This document shows, piece by piece, positions 32,926 through 41,287 of a stretch of 64,000 nt of DNA. Position 1 is the stretch's first letter. The number at the start of each line of letters is the position of its first letter. The translations under genes and the position numbers were made by a program. The stretch lies in contig CP065003.1 of the NCBI GenBank assembly GCA_016700175.1, positions 1,250,001 to 1,314,000 of the forward strand. The letters are read 5' to 3'. Origin of the DNA: Acidobacteriota bacterium. Lineage in GTDB: Bacteria; Acidobacteriota; Blastocatellia; Pyrinomonadales; Pyrinomonadaceae. The notes under the pieces are model-generated. The model saw nothing but the letters and a program-made list of their open reading frames with translations, made no database searches and had not been told where the DNA came from.

Positions 32926-34434
32926 CTACCGGCTGCGCAGTCCGGCCATTCGTGCCGCCAGCGCCCATCGGCTCTCGGCCCGCCCCGCTGGCGCCGATCC
33001 GATTTTCGATCGCTCAGAATCCATATACGCTAGCGCCGCCGCTACGGCCGCCAGGTCGGACTCCGCTTGATCGACGGACTCCGGCACCCTGCGTTCTTTG
33101 AATGCGCTGATAAATCCCGTATCGAGCTTTCCGCTCAAAAACACGGGATCGTTCATCACTTCCTGAAAGAAAGGCAAAGTGGTTCGAATTCCCTCTACCC
33201 TGTATTCTTCCAGTGCCCTTCGCATACGGTCTATGGCTTCCTCGCGGTCCCGGCCGAAAGCACATAGCTTGGAGATCATAGGATCGTAATGGATCGAAAC
33301 CTCGGCGCCTTCGTACACGCCTCCGTCGTCGCGGATCCCGGGCCCTTGAGGGAGCCTGAGCCTGCGGATCGTTCCCGGCGACGGAAGAAAATTGTTAGAG
33401 GGGTCTTCGGCGTAGACTCGGCATTCGACCGCGTGACCGCGCATCTCGATCTCGACCTGTTTGAACGAAAGAGCTTTGCCGGCGGCGACGTTGATCTGTT
33501 CGCGGACGATGTCGATACCTGTGACCAGCTCGGTCACCGGGTGCTCGACCTGCAGGCGCGTGTTCATCTCGAGAAAGTAGAACGAGCGGTCCACGTCAGA
33601 AACCAGAAATTCGACCGTTCCGGCTCCGACGTACTCGACAGCCTCCGCCACCTTGACGGCGCATTCGCCCATACGCGCCCTGAGATCCGCGTCATTGATC
33701 GGCGAAGGGCATTCCTCGATCACCTTCTGATGGCGCCTCTGGATCGAGCATTCGCGCTCGCCCAGATGGACATAGTTCCCGTGCGAATCTCCGAACACCT
33801 GGATCTCGATGTGCCTGGGCTTTACGACCGCCTTTTCGATGTAGACCGAATCGTCGCCGAAACCCGCGAGGGCCTCGGACCTGGCGTTCTCGAACGCCGA
33901 CTTTAGTTCCTTAGCCTCGTGAACGAGCCGCATTCCCTTTCCGCCGCCGCCCGCGGATGCTTTCAGCATCACCGGGTACCCAACCTCTTCCGCCGTCTTT
34001 TCCGCGGCTTCGAAAGATGCGAGAGGCTCGGTAGTCCCGGGCACGACCGGGACTCCGGCATCGATGGCGATCTTCCTGGCGGATATCTTTCCGCCCATCG
34101 CTTCCATTGCTTCCGGAGCCGGTCCTATGAAGACCAGCCCGGCGTCGTTTACCTCACGCACGAATCCGGCATTCTCCGAAAGGAATCCGTACCCGGGATG
34201 TATCGCTTCGGCTCCCGTTTCTTTCGCCGCCGCGATTATATTTTCGCCCCTAAGATAGCTCTCCGAAGACTTCGCCGGACCGATCAGAACCGCTTCGTCC
34301 GCGAGGCGCACGTGGAGCGCGTCCGCGTCGGGTTCAGAATAGACCGCGACGGTCGCGATTCCCATTTCGCGGCAGGCACGTATTATCCGCACCGCGATCT
34401 CACCTCTGTTGGCTATCAGGATCTTCTTGAACAT
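32926..34434 (-). CDS. accC: Biotin carboxylase (AccC)
   Basis: ATP-dependent carboxylation of biotin on its carrier protein, first half-reaction of acetyl-CoA carboxylase or a related acyl-CoA carboxylase. The N-terminus MFKKILIANRGEIAVRIIRA, the glycine-rich loop KASAGGGGKGM, the ECSIQRRHQKVIEE segment and FLEMNTRLQVEHPVTE are all present. The protein is 502 residues against about 450 for AccC because of a 50-residue Ala-rich C-terminal extension. No biotin carrier (accB) or carboxyltransferase gene is adjacent, so which carboxylase it serves is unresolved. Confidence 0.94.
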   Translation of the reverse strand: MFKKILIANRGEIAVRIIRACREMGIATVAVYSEPDADALHVRLADEAVLIGPAKSSESYLRGENIIAAAKETGAEAIHPGYGFLSENAGFVREVNDAGLVFIGPAPEAMEAMGGKISARKIAIDAGVPVVPGTTEPLASFEAAEKTAEEVGYPVMLKASAGGGGKGMRLVHEAKELKSAFENARSEALAGFGDDSVYIEKAVVKPRHIEIQVFGDSHGNYVHLGERECSIQRRHQKVIEECPSPINDADLRARMGECAVKVAEAVEYVGAGTVEFLVSDVDRSFYFLEMNTRLQVEHPVTELVTGIDIVREQINVAAGKALSFKQVEIEMRGHAVECRVYAEDPSNNFLPSPGTIRRLRLPQGPGIRDDGGVYEGAEVSIHYDPMISKLCAFGRDREEAIDRMRRALEEYRVEGIRTTLPFFQEVMNDPVFLSGKLDTGFISAFKERRVPESVDQAESDLAAVAAALAYMDSERSKIGSAPAGRAESRWALAARMAGLRSR

Positions 34435-34446
34435 AGAATCCGGACT

Positions 34447-34734
34447 CTAGACGACTATCGAGTTGCTGTGATTCCTCGGGTCATATCTCACGCCCACGTT
34501 GGCGCCGGGGGCGAATTCGTCGATCTTCTCAGTCTGTTCCGGGGTCAGATACTCGCAACTCTCGAACTCCACGCCCTGCACGCTGTACTCATAGCGCACC
34601 ATCGGGCGGCCTCCGTCGCTTTCCACGCCGATCACGATGCCGTCCGTCAGTCGTCCCTTTTCCATCAAGAGATTCCTGCGCGTGGCCTCAGGATCTGTGT
34701 CCTTTGCACGGCGGAACCTGTCCAATAGTCCCAT
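34447..34734 (-). CDS. Small conserved-looking protein, unknown function
   Basis: A 95-residue cytosolic protein: charged N-terminus MGLLDRFRRAKD, then a beta-rich segment (DGIVIGVESDGGRPMVRYEYSVQGVEFESCEYLT, GANVGVRYDPRNHSNSIVV). The last phrase resembles the YDPxNPxxS end of DUF3592-like proteins, but no membrane helix is present. It lies 12 bases before accC and 2 bases after the membrane protein gene, so it is clearly part of the operon. Confidence 0.7.
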   Translation of the reverse strand: MGLLDRFRRAKDTDPEATRRNLLMEKGRLTDGIVIGVESDGGRPMVRYEYSVQGVEFESCEYLTPEQTEKIDEFAPGANVGVRYDPRNHSNSIVV

Positions 34735-34736
34735 CC

Positions 34737-35162
34737 TTAATCCATCACAAGCGGCGGTTTATTGTGCCTTGCGCGCAGCCGGTTGATCGCAGAAAGCACT
34801 CGCGGCCTTCTGACTATCCTTGCTTCAAATGGCCTTTTGCCGGGAATGTCGAGCATTATCAGCCCCAGGAGGATCGTCAGGATCCCCTGCCCCGGAATAC
34901 CCGGGAGCGAAAGCGCGAGTCCGAGCAAGATAAGAAACACTCCAAGCAGATTCTTAAGGATCACAGCTCCCCATCTCATAAGCCAAGGCTTGCTTGGATC
35001 GAGCTCTTCCTTGTAATGAGGGCTGAAATAATGTTCCGGGAGCTTCACCACAACGACAACGATCGCCACGTAACTAACCGCGACCGAAAGGAGGAATACC
35101 CCAACGCCCAGCAATATGCTGCCCCAGCTAAGCGAGTTCCAAAAATCGAAAAGAAAATCCAT
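34737..35162 (-). CDS. PGPGW-like small membrane protein
   Basis: A 141-residue protein with an N-terminal membrane helix (WGSILLGVGVFLLSVAVSYVAIVVVV), a cytosolic loop with DPSKPWLMRWG, then two helices around LLGLALSLPGIPGQGILTIL and a basic C-terminus. The LPGIPGQG turn resembles the PGPGW motif of uncharacterised transmembrane proteins. The ATG at 35162 is chosen; the frame is open further upstream only by overlapping the phosphotransferase gene. Function unknown. Confidence 0.7.
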   Translation of the reverse strand: MDFLFDFWNSLSWGSILLGVGVFLLSVAVSYVAIVVVVVKLPEHYFSPHYKEELDPSKPWLMRWGAVILKNLLGVFLILLGLALSLPGIPGQGILTILLGLIMLDIPGKRPFEARIVRRPRVLSAINRLRARHNKPPLVMD

Positions 35163-35209
35163 CTTTGCAAAGCGAGCCTGGACTCCTGCCCCGGGAAAGC
35201 TGTAGCGCC

Positions 35210-35845
35210 TCAGTCCCTTCCCTCGAGCTTCCTGAACTCCTTCCAGGTGTGGATCATACGGTGGATAAAGGTCCACGTCGAACCTATTGCCAGCACCCAA
35301 AGCACCTGCGGCATTCGGTTGAACAGGAAGAAATCGGAATTCCAGTCCCAGGTCGAAAGCGCGCCGATTATCAACAGAACGATCCTTTCCGGCCTCTGCA
35401 AGAAACCGACGTTTGCCTTTACTCCGAGGCTGTCGGAGCGGGCCGCCGTGTAGCTGACCATCACCGACGACATCATCGCGAGGCTTGCGAGAAACACGTT
35501 CGTCACGGACCTTTGCGGTGTGTTGCTGGCGTAGAACACCATGATCCCGATGAAGGCGATCATGTCCGAGATCCGGTCGAGCGAGGAATCGAGGAATCCT
35601 CCGAATTTCGTGACGTTCCCCGTAACCCGCGCGACGTTCCCGTCAAGCATGTCGAAGAGGTTGGCGACTATCAGTACGATCCCGGCCCAGAAGAACTCGC
35701 CGATCCCGAACAGTATCCCGCAAGCGACGCTGATGAAAACGCCGATCACCGTAAGGATGTTCGGATGGACGCCGCTCTGGGCCAAACCGCGGACCATTGC
35801 GTCGATGATCTTTTTTGCACCTCTTCCGATGCTGGCGCCAAACAT
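35210..35845 (-). CDS. CDP-alcohol phosphotransferase
   Basis: Membrane enzyme that transfers a phosphoalcohol from a CDP-linked donor to form phospholipid (PgsA, PssA or PIP-synthase type). The catalytic signature D-x2-D-G-x2-A-R-x8-G-x3-D-x3-D is perfect (DMLDGNVARVTGNVTKFG then GFLDSSLD near residues 70-100), and about six membrane helices follow. At 211 residues it fits phosphatidylglycerophosphate or phosphatidylinositol-phosphate synthases; the acceptor alcohol cannot be assigned. The gene lies between greA and the PGPGW-like gene. Confidence 0.9.
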   Translation of the reverse strand: MFGASIGRGAKKIIDAMVRGLAQSGVHPNILTVIGVFISVACGILFGIGEFFWAGIVLIVANLFDMLDGNVARVTGNVTKFGGFLDSSLDRISDMIAFIGIMVFYASNTPQRSVTNVFLASLAMMSSVMVSYTAARSDSLGVKANVGFLQRPERIVLLIIGALSTWDWNSDFFLFNRMPQVLWVLAIGSTWTFIHRMIHTWKEFRKLEGRD

Positions 35846-35885
35846 TTTAACGGACTTTCAGGCGGGCGATCTCCCCGCGGAAGGC

Positions 35886-36365
35886 CTATTCCTCTTCGTC
35901 GACAATGTCGTGGATCGTCGTCAGTTCGGCGATCTCGAAATTACGGAGCCCCTTCGGCGTCTTCACGCGCACCTCGTCGCCCTCTTCCTTTCCCATAAGG
36001 GCCTGGCCTATCGGAGACGAAGTCGAGATAAGGCCGTTATCGGGATCGCTCTCTTCGGAGGACACGAGGCGGTATTCTATCTCCGTGTCGCGATCCAGGT
36101 CGTACAATACGACCTTCGAACCGTATGCGATCCGGTCGGTCGGCAGCTTGTCGAGGTCGATCGATTCGAGCTCGCGGATCCTCGTGTGCAGCTGACCGAT
36201 CCTCGCGGACACGATCGACTGCCGTTCGAGCGCGGCCTTGTATTCCGCGTTCTCTCGAAGATCGCCGAACTCGCGCGCTTTCTGGATCTCTTTCGGGAGC
36301 TTGTGGTGAAGCTCGTCTTCAAGCTGCTTAAGTTCTTCCCGCAGCTTCTCGCGTACTGTTTCCAT
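35886..36365 (-). CDS. greA: Transcription elongation factor GreA
   Basis: Stimulates cleavage of backtracked RNA by RNA polymerase. The 159 residues comprise the N-terminal coiled coil (METVREKLREELKQLEDEL, REFGDLRENAEYKAALERQ with the tip acidic residues Asp-Leu-Arg-Glu) and the C-terminal FKBP-like domain (GSKVVLYDLD, SSPIGQALMGKEEGDEVRV). The start ATG at 36365 matches family length. The frame remains open upstream into one unit of the 108-bp array (ATG at 36521), giving a hypothetical 52-residue extension that I do not accept as the main start. Confidence 0.94.
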   Translation of the reverse strand: METVREKLREELKQLEDELHHKLPKEIQKAREFGDLRENAEYKAALERQSIVSARIGQLHTRIRELESIDLDKLPTDRIAYGSKVVLYDLDRDTEIEYRLVSSEESDPDNGLISTSSPIGQALMGKEEGDEVRVKTPKGLRNFEIAELTTIHDIVDEEE

Positions 36366-36406
36366 AATATTCTTATGAGGGACATCGATTGCCCCTCGCT
36401 TGCGCC

Positions 36407-36961
36407 GCGGACACGGCCGCCGGTACGCGGATAGGTTACCCGTCGCTTGCGCTCCGGGTTCCGAGGGCTCCCGGTACCGATCTTCAGCGGTAGCCCGCGC
36501 TGACGCTTGGGCTTCGGACACGGCCGCCGGTACGCGGATAGGTTATGCCCGTCGCTTGCGCTCCGGGTTCCGACGGCCCCTGGTACCGATCTTCAGCGGT
36601 AGCCCGCGCTGACGCTTGGGCTTCGGACACGCCCGCCGATACGCGGATAGGTTACCCGTCGCTTGCGCTCCGGGTTCCGAGGGCCCCTGGTACCGATCTT
36701 CAGCGGTAGCCCGCGCTGACGCTTGGGCTTCGGACACGCCCGCCGGTACCCGAATAGGTTTTGCCCGTCGCTTGCGCTCCGGGTTCAGACGGCCCCTGGT
36801 ACCGATCTTCAGCGGTAGCCCGCGCTGACGCTTGGGCTTCGGACACGCCCGCCGGTACGCGGATAGGTTACCCGTCGCTTGCGCTCCGGGTTCCGACGGC
36901 CCCTGGTACCGATCTTCAGCGGTAGCCCGCGCTGACGCTTGGGCTTCGGACACGGCCGCCG
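36407..36961. repeat. 108-bp tandem array, five copies
   Basis: Five near-identical 108-bp units between pfkA and greA. Each carries CCGGTACGCGGATAGGTTA, CCCGTCGCTTGCGCTCCGG, GGTACCGATCTTCAGCGG and TAGCCCGCGCTGACGCTTGG. Differences are single substitutions (GAGGGCTCCC versus GACGGCCCC) and a TG insertion. The period is 36 codons, so several frames stay open, including 136 residues on the minus strand; these look fortuitous. Confidence 0.93.
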
Positions 36962-36964
36962 ATG

Positions 36965-38050
36965 TCAGTGATCTTCTTCGTCGGGCGCGGCAAACGATAT
37001 CCCTATATCGCGCGCCGTGCGGACCAGCTGGCCTTCGGGATTGACCGACTTGACGTTCGCTATCGCGTCGGCGAGCGGGACAGTGACCACCCTTCCCGCC
37101 CGGAGCGCGACCATCTTTCCGCGCTCGCCGGTGACCAGCGCCCGCACCGCACAGGCTCCAAAGTTCGTCCCGAGCATCCGATCGAAAGCGTTCGGGCTTC
37201 CGCCCCTTTGAAGATGTCCGAGCACCACGCAGCGGGATTCCTTCCCCGTCATATCCTCGATCTTCATACGGACGTAATCGCCTACGCCGCCGAGCCTCAG
37301 CTCTTCTTCGTCGAGGTAGATCTCGTTCTTTCCGACCTCCGTCGCCCCTTCGGCGACGACTATATTGGTAAACAGCGATCCGCGCTTTTCACGCTCGTAG
37401 ACCTTCTTCACGATCGAATCGAACGAGAACGGGATCTCCGGGATCAGGATCACGTCGGCACTGCCCGCAAGACCCGCCTCGAGCGCTATCCAGCCAGAAT
37501 TGCGGCCCATCACTTCGAGGATCATCACGCGATCGTGAGAGGCGGCGGTCGTGTGCAGCCTGTCGAGCGATTCCGTCGCAATATCGATTGCAGTCCTGAA
37601 CCCGAACGTAAGCTCTGTCGCCGATAGGTCATTATCGATGGTCTTCGGCACTCCGACGACGGGAAATCCGCGCAGATGGAACTGCTCGGCTATCGCAAGT
37701 GTTCCCTCGCCGCCGATGACGATCAGAGCCTCGATCTTGTTCTGCTCCAGATTTCGGAGCGCCTCGTCGATCGGCATCTCCGGCACGACCATTTTTCCGT
37801 CGATGATCTTGCAGAAGCTCCCCTTGTTGCGTGTCCCGAGGATAGTACCTCCTCTCGGAAGGATCCCGCTGACGGTCTTCGTCGTCAGTTTGCGGAGCTG
37901 CGTCTCTCCGAGAATACCCTCGAAACTGTCCTCTATACCGATACAGCGGAGCCCGAACTCGCCGATCGCCGTTCGGACCGCGGCGCGGATAACCGCGTTC
38001 AGCCCGGGAGCGTCTCCGCCTCCCGTAAGGACTCCGATCTTTTTGAACAT
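36965..38050 (-). CDS. pfkA: 6-phosphofructokinase
   Basis: Phosphorylates fructose-6-phosphate in glycolysis. The 361 residues contain GVLTGGGDAPGLNAVIR, the GTILGTRNKG loop, VIGGEGTLAIAEQF, catalytic TIDNDL, MEVMGRNSGWIALEAGLA and LGHLQRGGSPNAFDRMLGT. In the GGxG/PxTIDND pair it has Gly (GGEGT) with Lys (VPKTIDND). Strict ATP enzymes have Gly at both sites and PPi enzymes Asp and Lys, so the phosphoryl donor is ambiguous. Upstream of the 108-bp array and greA, and downstream of the S41 protease gene on the same strand. Confidence 0.92.
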   Translation of the reverse strand: MFKKIGVLTGGGDAPGLNAVIRAAVRTAIGEFGLRCIGIEDSFEGILGETQLRKLTTKTVSGILPRGGTILGTRNKGSFCKIIDGKMVVPEMPIDEALRNLEQNKIEALIVIGGEGTLAIAEQFHLRGFPVVGVPKTIDNDLSATELTFGFRTAIDIATESLDRLHTTAASHDRVMILEVMGRNSGWIALEAGLAGSADVILIPEIPFSFDSIVKKVYEREKRGSLFTNIVVAEGATEVGKNEIYLDEEELRLGGVGDYVRMKIEDMTGKESRCVVLGHLQRGGSPNAFDRMLGTNFGACAVRALVTGERGKMVALRAGRVVTVPLADAIANVKSVNPEGQLVRTARDIGISFAAPDEEDH

Positions 38051-38120
38051 ATTTGCAAGTTGCGGAGGAAAAACCTAATTCTACAAGAGCAGTCCGGATT
38101 CGGTAAGTCCGGCGTACGGA

Positions 38121-38159
38121 TGGCGGGCCGGCACCGCCTTTCGGCAGCCGGTCCCGCCA
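38121..38159. terminator. Strong hairpin between S41 protease and pfkA
   Basis: TGGCGGGCCGGC (38121-38132) pairs with GCCGGTCCCGCCA (38147-38159). No T run follows on either strand, so it may be a Rho-dependent or processing site, or a REP-type element, rather than a classic terminator. Confidence 0.4.
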
Positions 38160-38201
38160 TTGAAATTATTGGGGAATCGCTTCGAGTGGTCCGCCGAAAA
38201 T

Positions 38202-39848
38202 CTACTTCCGGACCATGATCGTTTCGACCAGCTGCCGCGCCTGGGAGATCGACTCGATAGCTTTCAGGACCTGCGGATCCTGCTCCGTGAAGACCTGCTG
38301 TCCCGCCTCCGAGGAGTACCTGGCGGTCGCCAGCTGTTCTTTCAGCTTCGCCCTCGCATATTCCGGTTCGGCCGCGAAATTCGCCCTCGAAAGTCCGCTT
38401 TCACTGTCCGACACTGCAAAATTGACGAAAGCCTCATAAAGCGGATCGCTGATCTGCAGACCGCCCTCCGGCACCGTGTTCTGGAACGTCTGTTTATCGG
38501 TCTTGAACCGCTCGAAACCCTGGACTCTGCCCGCTACCAGCTGGCGAACGAAGAAAAACGCTTCCTGGTTGATCCTGGCTCGGGTCGGCGTAAATTCAAG
38601 GCTTTTTACCTCGATGTCCGGTTCGATCCCGCGGCCTCCGTAGAAAACGCGGTCGCCGGCGGTCTTCACCGCCGTGCCCTTCGGTTTCGGTTTCGCGTCT
38701 ATCTGCGTGTCGCCGTTCACCTCTTCGCCGTTGCTGTGCGTGAAGTAATCGTAGATCGACCCGCTGGAATAATCCCTCTGAAGCGACCGGCCGTACGGAG
38801 TGTAGTACCGCGCGGTGGTCAGCGTCATCCCTGTGCCGTACGGCAGCGGATAGATCTTCTGCACGAGCCCCTTGCCGAAGCTCTCGCTTCCGATCACAAG
38901 CCCGCGCCCGTAATCCTGTACCGCTCCGGCAACGATCTCGGAAGCGGAAGCCGAACCGCCGTTGATCAGCACCACCAGCGGGAAGTCTTCCAGCTTGCCG
39001 CCTTCGGCGTCGAGTTCCCTGGTGTCGTATCCTTCCGCTCTTCCCTTCACCGAAACGACGGTTTCGCCTTCGGGAATGAACCGGCTTGTTACCTCGATCG
39101 CCTGCGGGAGAAGACCCCCGGGATTTCCGCGAAGGTCGAGCACGAGGCTTTGCATTCCTTCGGTCCGAAGGTCCGCGATCGCCTGGTCAAGCTCTTCGGC
39201 AGTCGTTTCCTGGAACCCGCCCGATAGCGCGACGTACCCGACCTGGTCATCGAGCATGAAGTAATTTCGGATCGAAGGATAAGGCACGCCGTCACGGACG
39301 ATCTCGAAGTCAACGGGATTTGAAGACCCCGCGCGCTCGACTTTGATGTTGACCGGAGTGCCTCGCTTTCCCCTGACGTTCTGGGAAACTTCATAGCTCG
39401 ACCATTCCGTTGCGTCTTTGCCCTCGACCTCGACGAACCGGTCCCCGAACCGAAGCCCGGCCTTGTCGGCGGGCGTGTTCGGGATCACCGACTGCACGTA
39501 AACGCCGTCGCGGTACTGAAGTATCGAGACTCCGATACCATAGAACTCGGATGCCTGTTCTTCATAGAGCTTCCGGAGCTCGTCCTTTGTGAAGAATGCC
39601 GAATGCGGGTCAAGCGTCCAGAGCATCGACTGGATCGACGAATCGAGCGTCTCTTCGCGGTCGACCTCGTCGATGTAGTTCGCATCGACGACCTGCAGCG
39701 CCTCGGAATAGTCGCGAACAAGGTCTTCCTTTGTCAGCGCGGAGTTCGCCTTCGCGTCGCCGGGAAGCCTTCCGAAGATGCCGCCGATGAGGCCGCCCGC
39801 CAGAACAAAGCCGATCCCCAATAGCCAGAATTTCCTGTATAGCTTCAT
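38202..39848 (-). CDS. S41-family C-terminal processing protease (CtpA/Prc-like)
   Basis: Exported serine protease (548 residues from this start). A membrane anchor or signal segment (about 5-28: FWLLGIGFVLAGGLIGGIFG) is followed by an N-terminal helical domain, a PDZ domain (about 85-165: GVYVQSVIPNTPADKAGLRFGD) and the S41 catalytic domain with Ser in GGSASASEIVAGAVQDYGRG and Lys in ESFGKGLVQ about 25 residues later, then a C-terminal helical tail. It trims periplasmic or lipoprotein C-termini. The ATG at 39848 is preferred to a GTG at 39872. A TATATT box lies between them. Confidence 0.92.
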   Translation of the reverse strand: MKLYRKFWLLGIGFVLAGGLIGGIFGRLPGDAKANSALTKEDLVRDYSEALQVVDANYIDEVDREETLDSSIQSMLWTLDPHSAFFTKDELRKLYEEQASEFYGIGVSILQYRDGVYVQSVIPNTPADKAGLRFGDRFVEVEGKDATEWSSYEVSQNVRGKRGTPVNIKVERAGSSNPVDFEIVRDGVPYPSIRNYFMLDDQVGYVALSGGFQETTAEELDQAIADLRTEGMQSLVLDLRGNPGGLLPQAIEVTSRFIPEGETVVSVKGRAEGYDTRELDAEGGKLEDFPLVVLINGGSASASEIVAGAVQDYGRGLVIGSESFGKGLVQKIYPLPYGTGMTLTTARYYTPYGRSLQRDYSSGSIYDYFTHSNGEEVNGDTQIDAKPKPKGTAVKTAGDRVFYGGRGIEPDIEVKSLEFTPTRARINQEAFFFVRQLVAGRVQGFERFKTDKQTFQNTVPEGGLQISDPLYEAFVNFAVSDSESGLSRANFAAEPEYARAKLKEQLATARYSSEAGQQVFTEQDPQVLKAIESISQARQLVETIMVRK

Positions 39849-39917
39849 AAATACGTTCTGAAAATATACCACATCGGGCCCTTATTCCTGCGTCCCGAAG
39901 CCTTTCGTCGCGTGCGA

Positions 39918-39946
39918 TTTACAAAAAAATCACGAGCATTTAACAT
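39918..39946 (+). promoter_or_regulatory. Promoter of the glycosyltransferase gene
   Basis: TTTACA (39918-39923), a 17-base spacer and TAACAT (39941-39946). The ATG at 39958 is 11 bases after the -10 box, so the 5' leader would be only a few bases and no Shine-Dalgarno is present. Confidence 0.5.
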
Positions 39947-39957
39947 ACCTAGTTTTA

Positions 39958-40707
39958 ATGGAACGCACCCTTAGCATAGTCATACCGGCCTACAACGAGC
40001 AGGACCGCCTGGGAGCCTCGCTGGAGAAGATCGCGGATTATCTGTCCGGATCGTATCCCGAGGCGGAGCTGATAGTCGTCGACGACGGCTCTTCTGACAA
40101 AACGGCTGAAGTCGCCCGATCGGTCGTTGAAGGTCGGCCGCAGCTTGACGTACGTGTGATACGTTACGAGGAGAACCGGGGAAAGGGTTTCGCAGTCAGG
40201 ACGGGTTTCGAGGCGGCGAAGGGCGCGGTCGCACTTTTCAGCGACGCCGATTTGTCGACGCCGATCTCGGAACTTCGAAAGCTTGTCGATCCGATATTCG
40301 AGGACAAGTACGACGTCACGTTCGGATCGAGGGCGCTCGACAGGTCCTTGATCGGCGTCCATCAGCCGTGGAGACGCGAACAGGGCGGAAAGGTGTTCAA
40401 TCTGCTGGTGCGGACGCTGACCGGGCTTCCCTTCTGGGACACGCAGTGCGGATTCAAAGCCTTCAGGATGGACAGGTTCCGGCCTCTGCTTGAGAAAATG
40501 AAGATCGACCGGTTCGGATTCGACGTCGAGTTCCTTTATGCCGCGTACCATAACGATCTGAGATTGAAGGAGATCCCGGTCCGCTGGGACCACTGCGAGG
40601 GAACAAAGGTAAGCATCTTCCGCGACAGCGTGAGGATGTTCCGCGAGGTCGGGGAGATAAGGAAACGCGGCCGCGCGGGAAGATATTCGGTGAGCGGTGA
40701 GCGGTGA
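39958..40707 (+). CDS. GT2 glycosyltransferase (polyprenyl-phosphate type)
   Basis: Family 2 transferase of the dolichyl/undecaprenyl-phosphate glucosyltransferase group (249 residues). It has the nucleotide-binding start LSIVIPAYNEQDRLGASLEK and IVVDDGSSDKT, the metal motif SDADLSTP and the WDTQCGFKAFR segment typical of this subgroup. It likely attaches a hexose to a polyprenyl phosphate for envelope glycan synthesis; it lacks C-terminal membrane helices. The last residues (SVSGER-stop) are encoded by GTGAGCG heptamers, so the C-terminus has been captured from an array. Confidence 0.9.
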   Translation: MERTLSIVIPAYNEQDRLGASLEKIADYLSGSYPEAELIVVDDGSSDKTAEVARSVVEGRPQLDVRVIRYEENRGKGFAVRTGFEAAKGAVALFSDADLSTPISELRKLVDPIFEDKYDVTFGSRALDRSLIGVHQPWRREQGGKVFNLLVRTLTGLPFWDTQCGFKAFRMDRFRPLLEKMKIDRFGFDVEFLYAAYHNDLRLKEIPVRWDHCEGTKVSIFRDSVRMFREVGEIRKRGRAGRYSVSGER

Positions 40708-40797
40708 GCGGAAGGTTCAGTTAAAAGAGATCGTATTGCAACTGTTTAGCGGCGGGCTTGCCCACATCACGATCTGCAACAATAGAGGACTTCTGGA

Positions 40798-41136
40798 ATG
40801 ATCATCGCAAGACATCCACGCACTTTGGCCACATTGGGCTTTTTGCTCATACTAGTTGTGATTCTCGTCACGGAATTTATTGGCAAAGGTGATCGATTTA
40901 CGCAGGATATGAATCGGGAAACTGTAGGAATCTTAACTCAGATGGAGAGTGATGGAATTGACAAGAAGCACATTCAGTCGATTGAAGACGTAATGAAAGC
41001 GACAACGTTCAACGTGCAGTCGGAGATCGACAACAGATTCTTTCAAAGTCTACTCCTGATCGTATTTATTGGCATGATCATATTGGGCCTTGCGAGAGAA
41101 TTAGACAGAATCAGTGCAATATCATCGGGCAGGTGA
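40798..41136 (+). CDS. Small two-helix membrane protein, unknown function
   Basis: A 112-residue protein with membrane segments at about 11-28 (LATLGFLLILVVILVTEF) and 84-103 (LLLIVFIGMIILGLAREL) and a soluble loop between. AGAGGA about 9 bases upstream supports the ATG. Base composition is clearly lower in GC than the neighbours (codons such as ATT, AAA, GAT), suggesting acquisition from another source. No family recognised. Confidence 0.65.
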   Translation: MIIARHPRTLATLGFLLILVVILVTEFIGKGDRFTQDMNRETVGILTQMESDGIDKKHIQSIEDVMKATTFNVQSEIDNRFFQSLLLIVFIGMIILGLARELDRISAISSGR

Positions 41137-41227
41137 GAATAGAACAAGGAGAATTGCGCAAAATCGTGAGGGCAATTCAAAAGCCTTTGGTGGGTACGAA
41201 ACTACATCATTGTGACTGTAGGCCAAC

Positions 41228-41284
41228 CTTCAGCTCTCAGTTCACTGCTTTCTGCTCACCGCTTACCGCTCACTGCTCACTAAA
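41228..41284. repeat. GCTCACC heptamer array before pdxJ
   Basis: 7-bp units of the GCTCACC/GCTTACC/GCTCACT type end 4-8 bases before the pdxJ start codon, leaving no room for a Shine-Dalgarno. Confidence 0.85.
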
Positions 41285-41287
41285 ACA

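Noticed and set aside
36366..36521. N-terminal extension of GreA into the 108-bp array
   Set aside because: Family length fits the ATG at 36365; the extension is repeat-encoded low-complexity sequence.
36400..36961. CRISPR-like array
   Set aside because: Units are 108 bp and contiguous with no unique spacers; no cas genes in the window.
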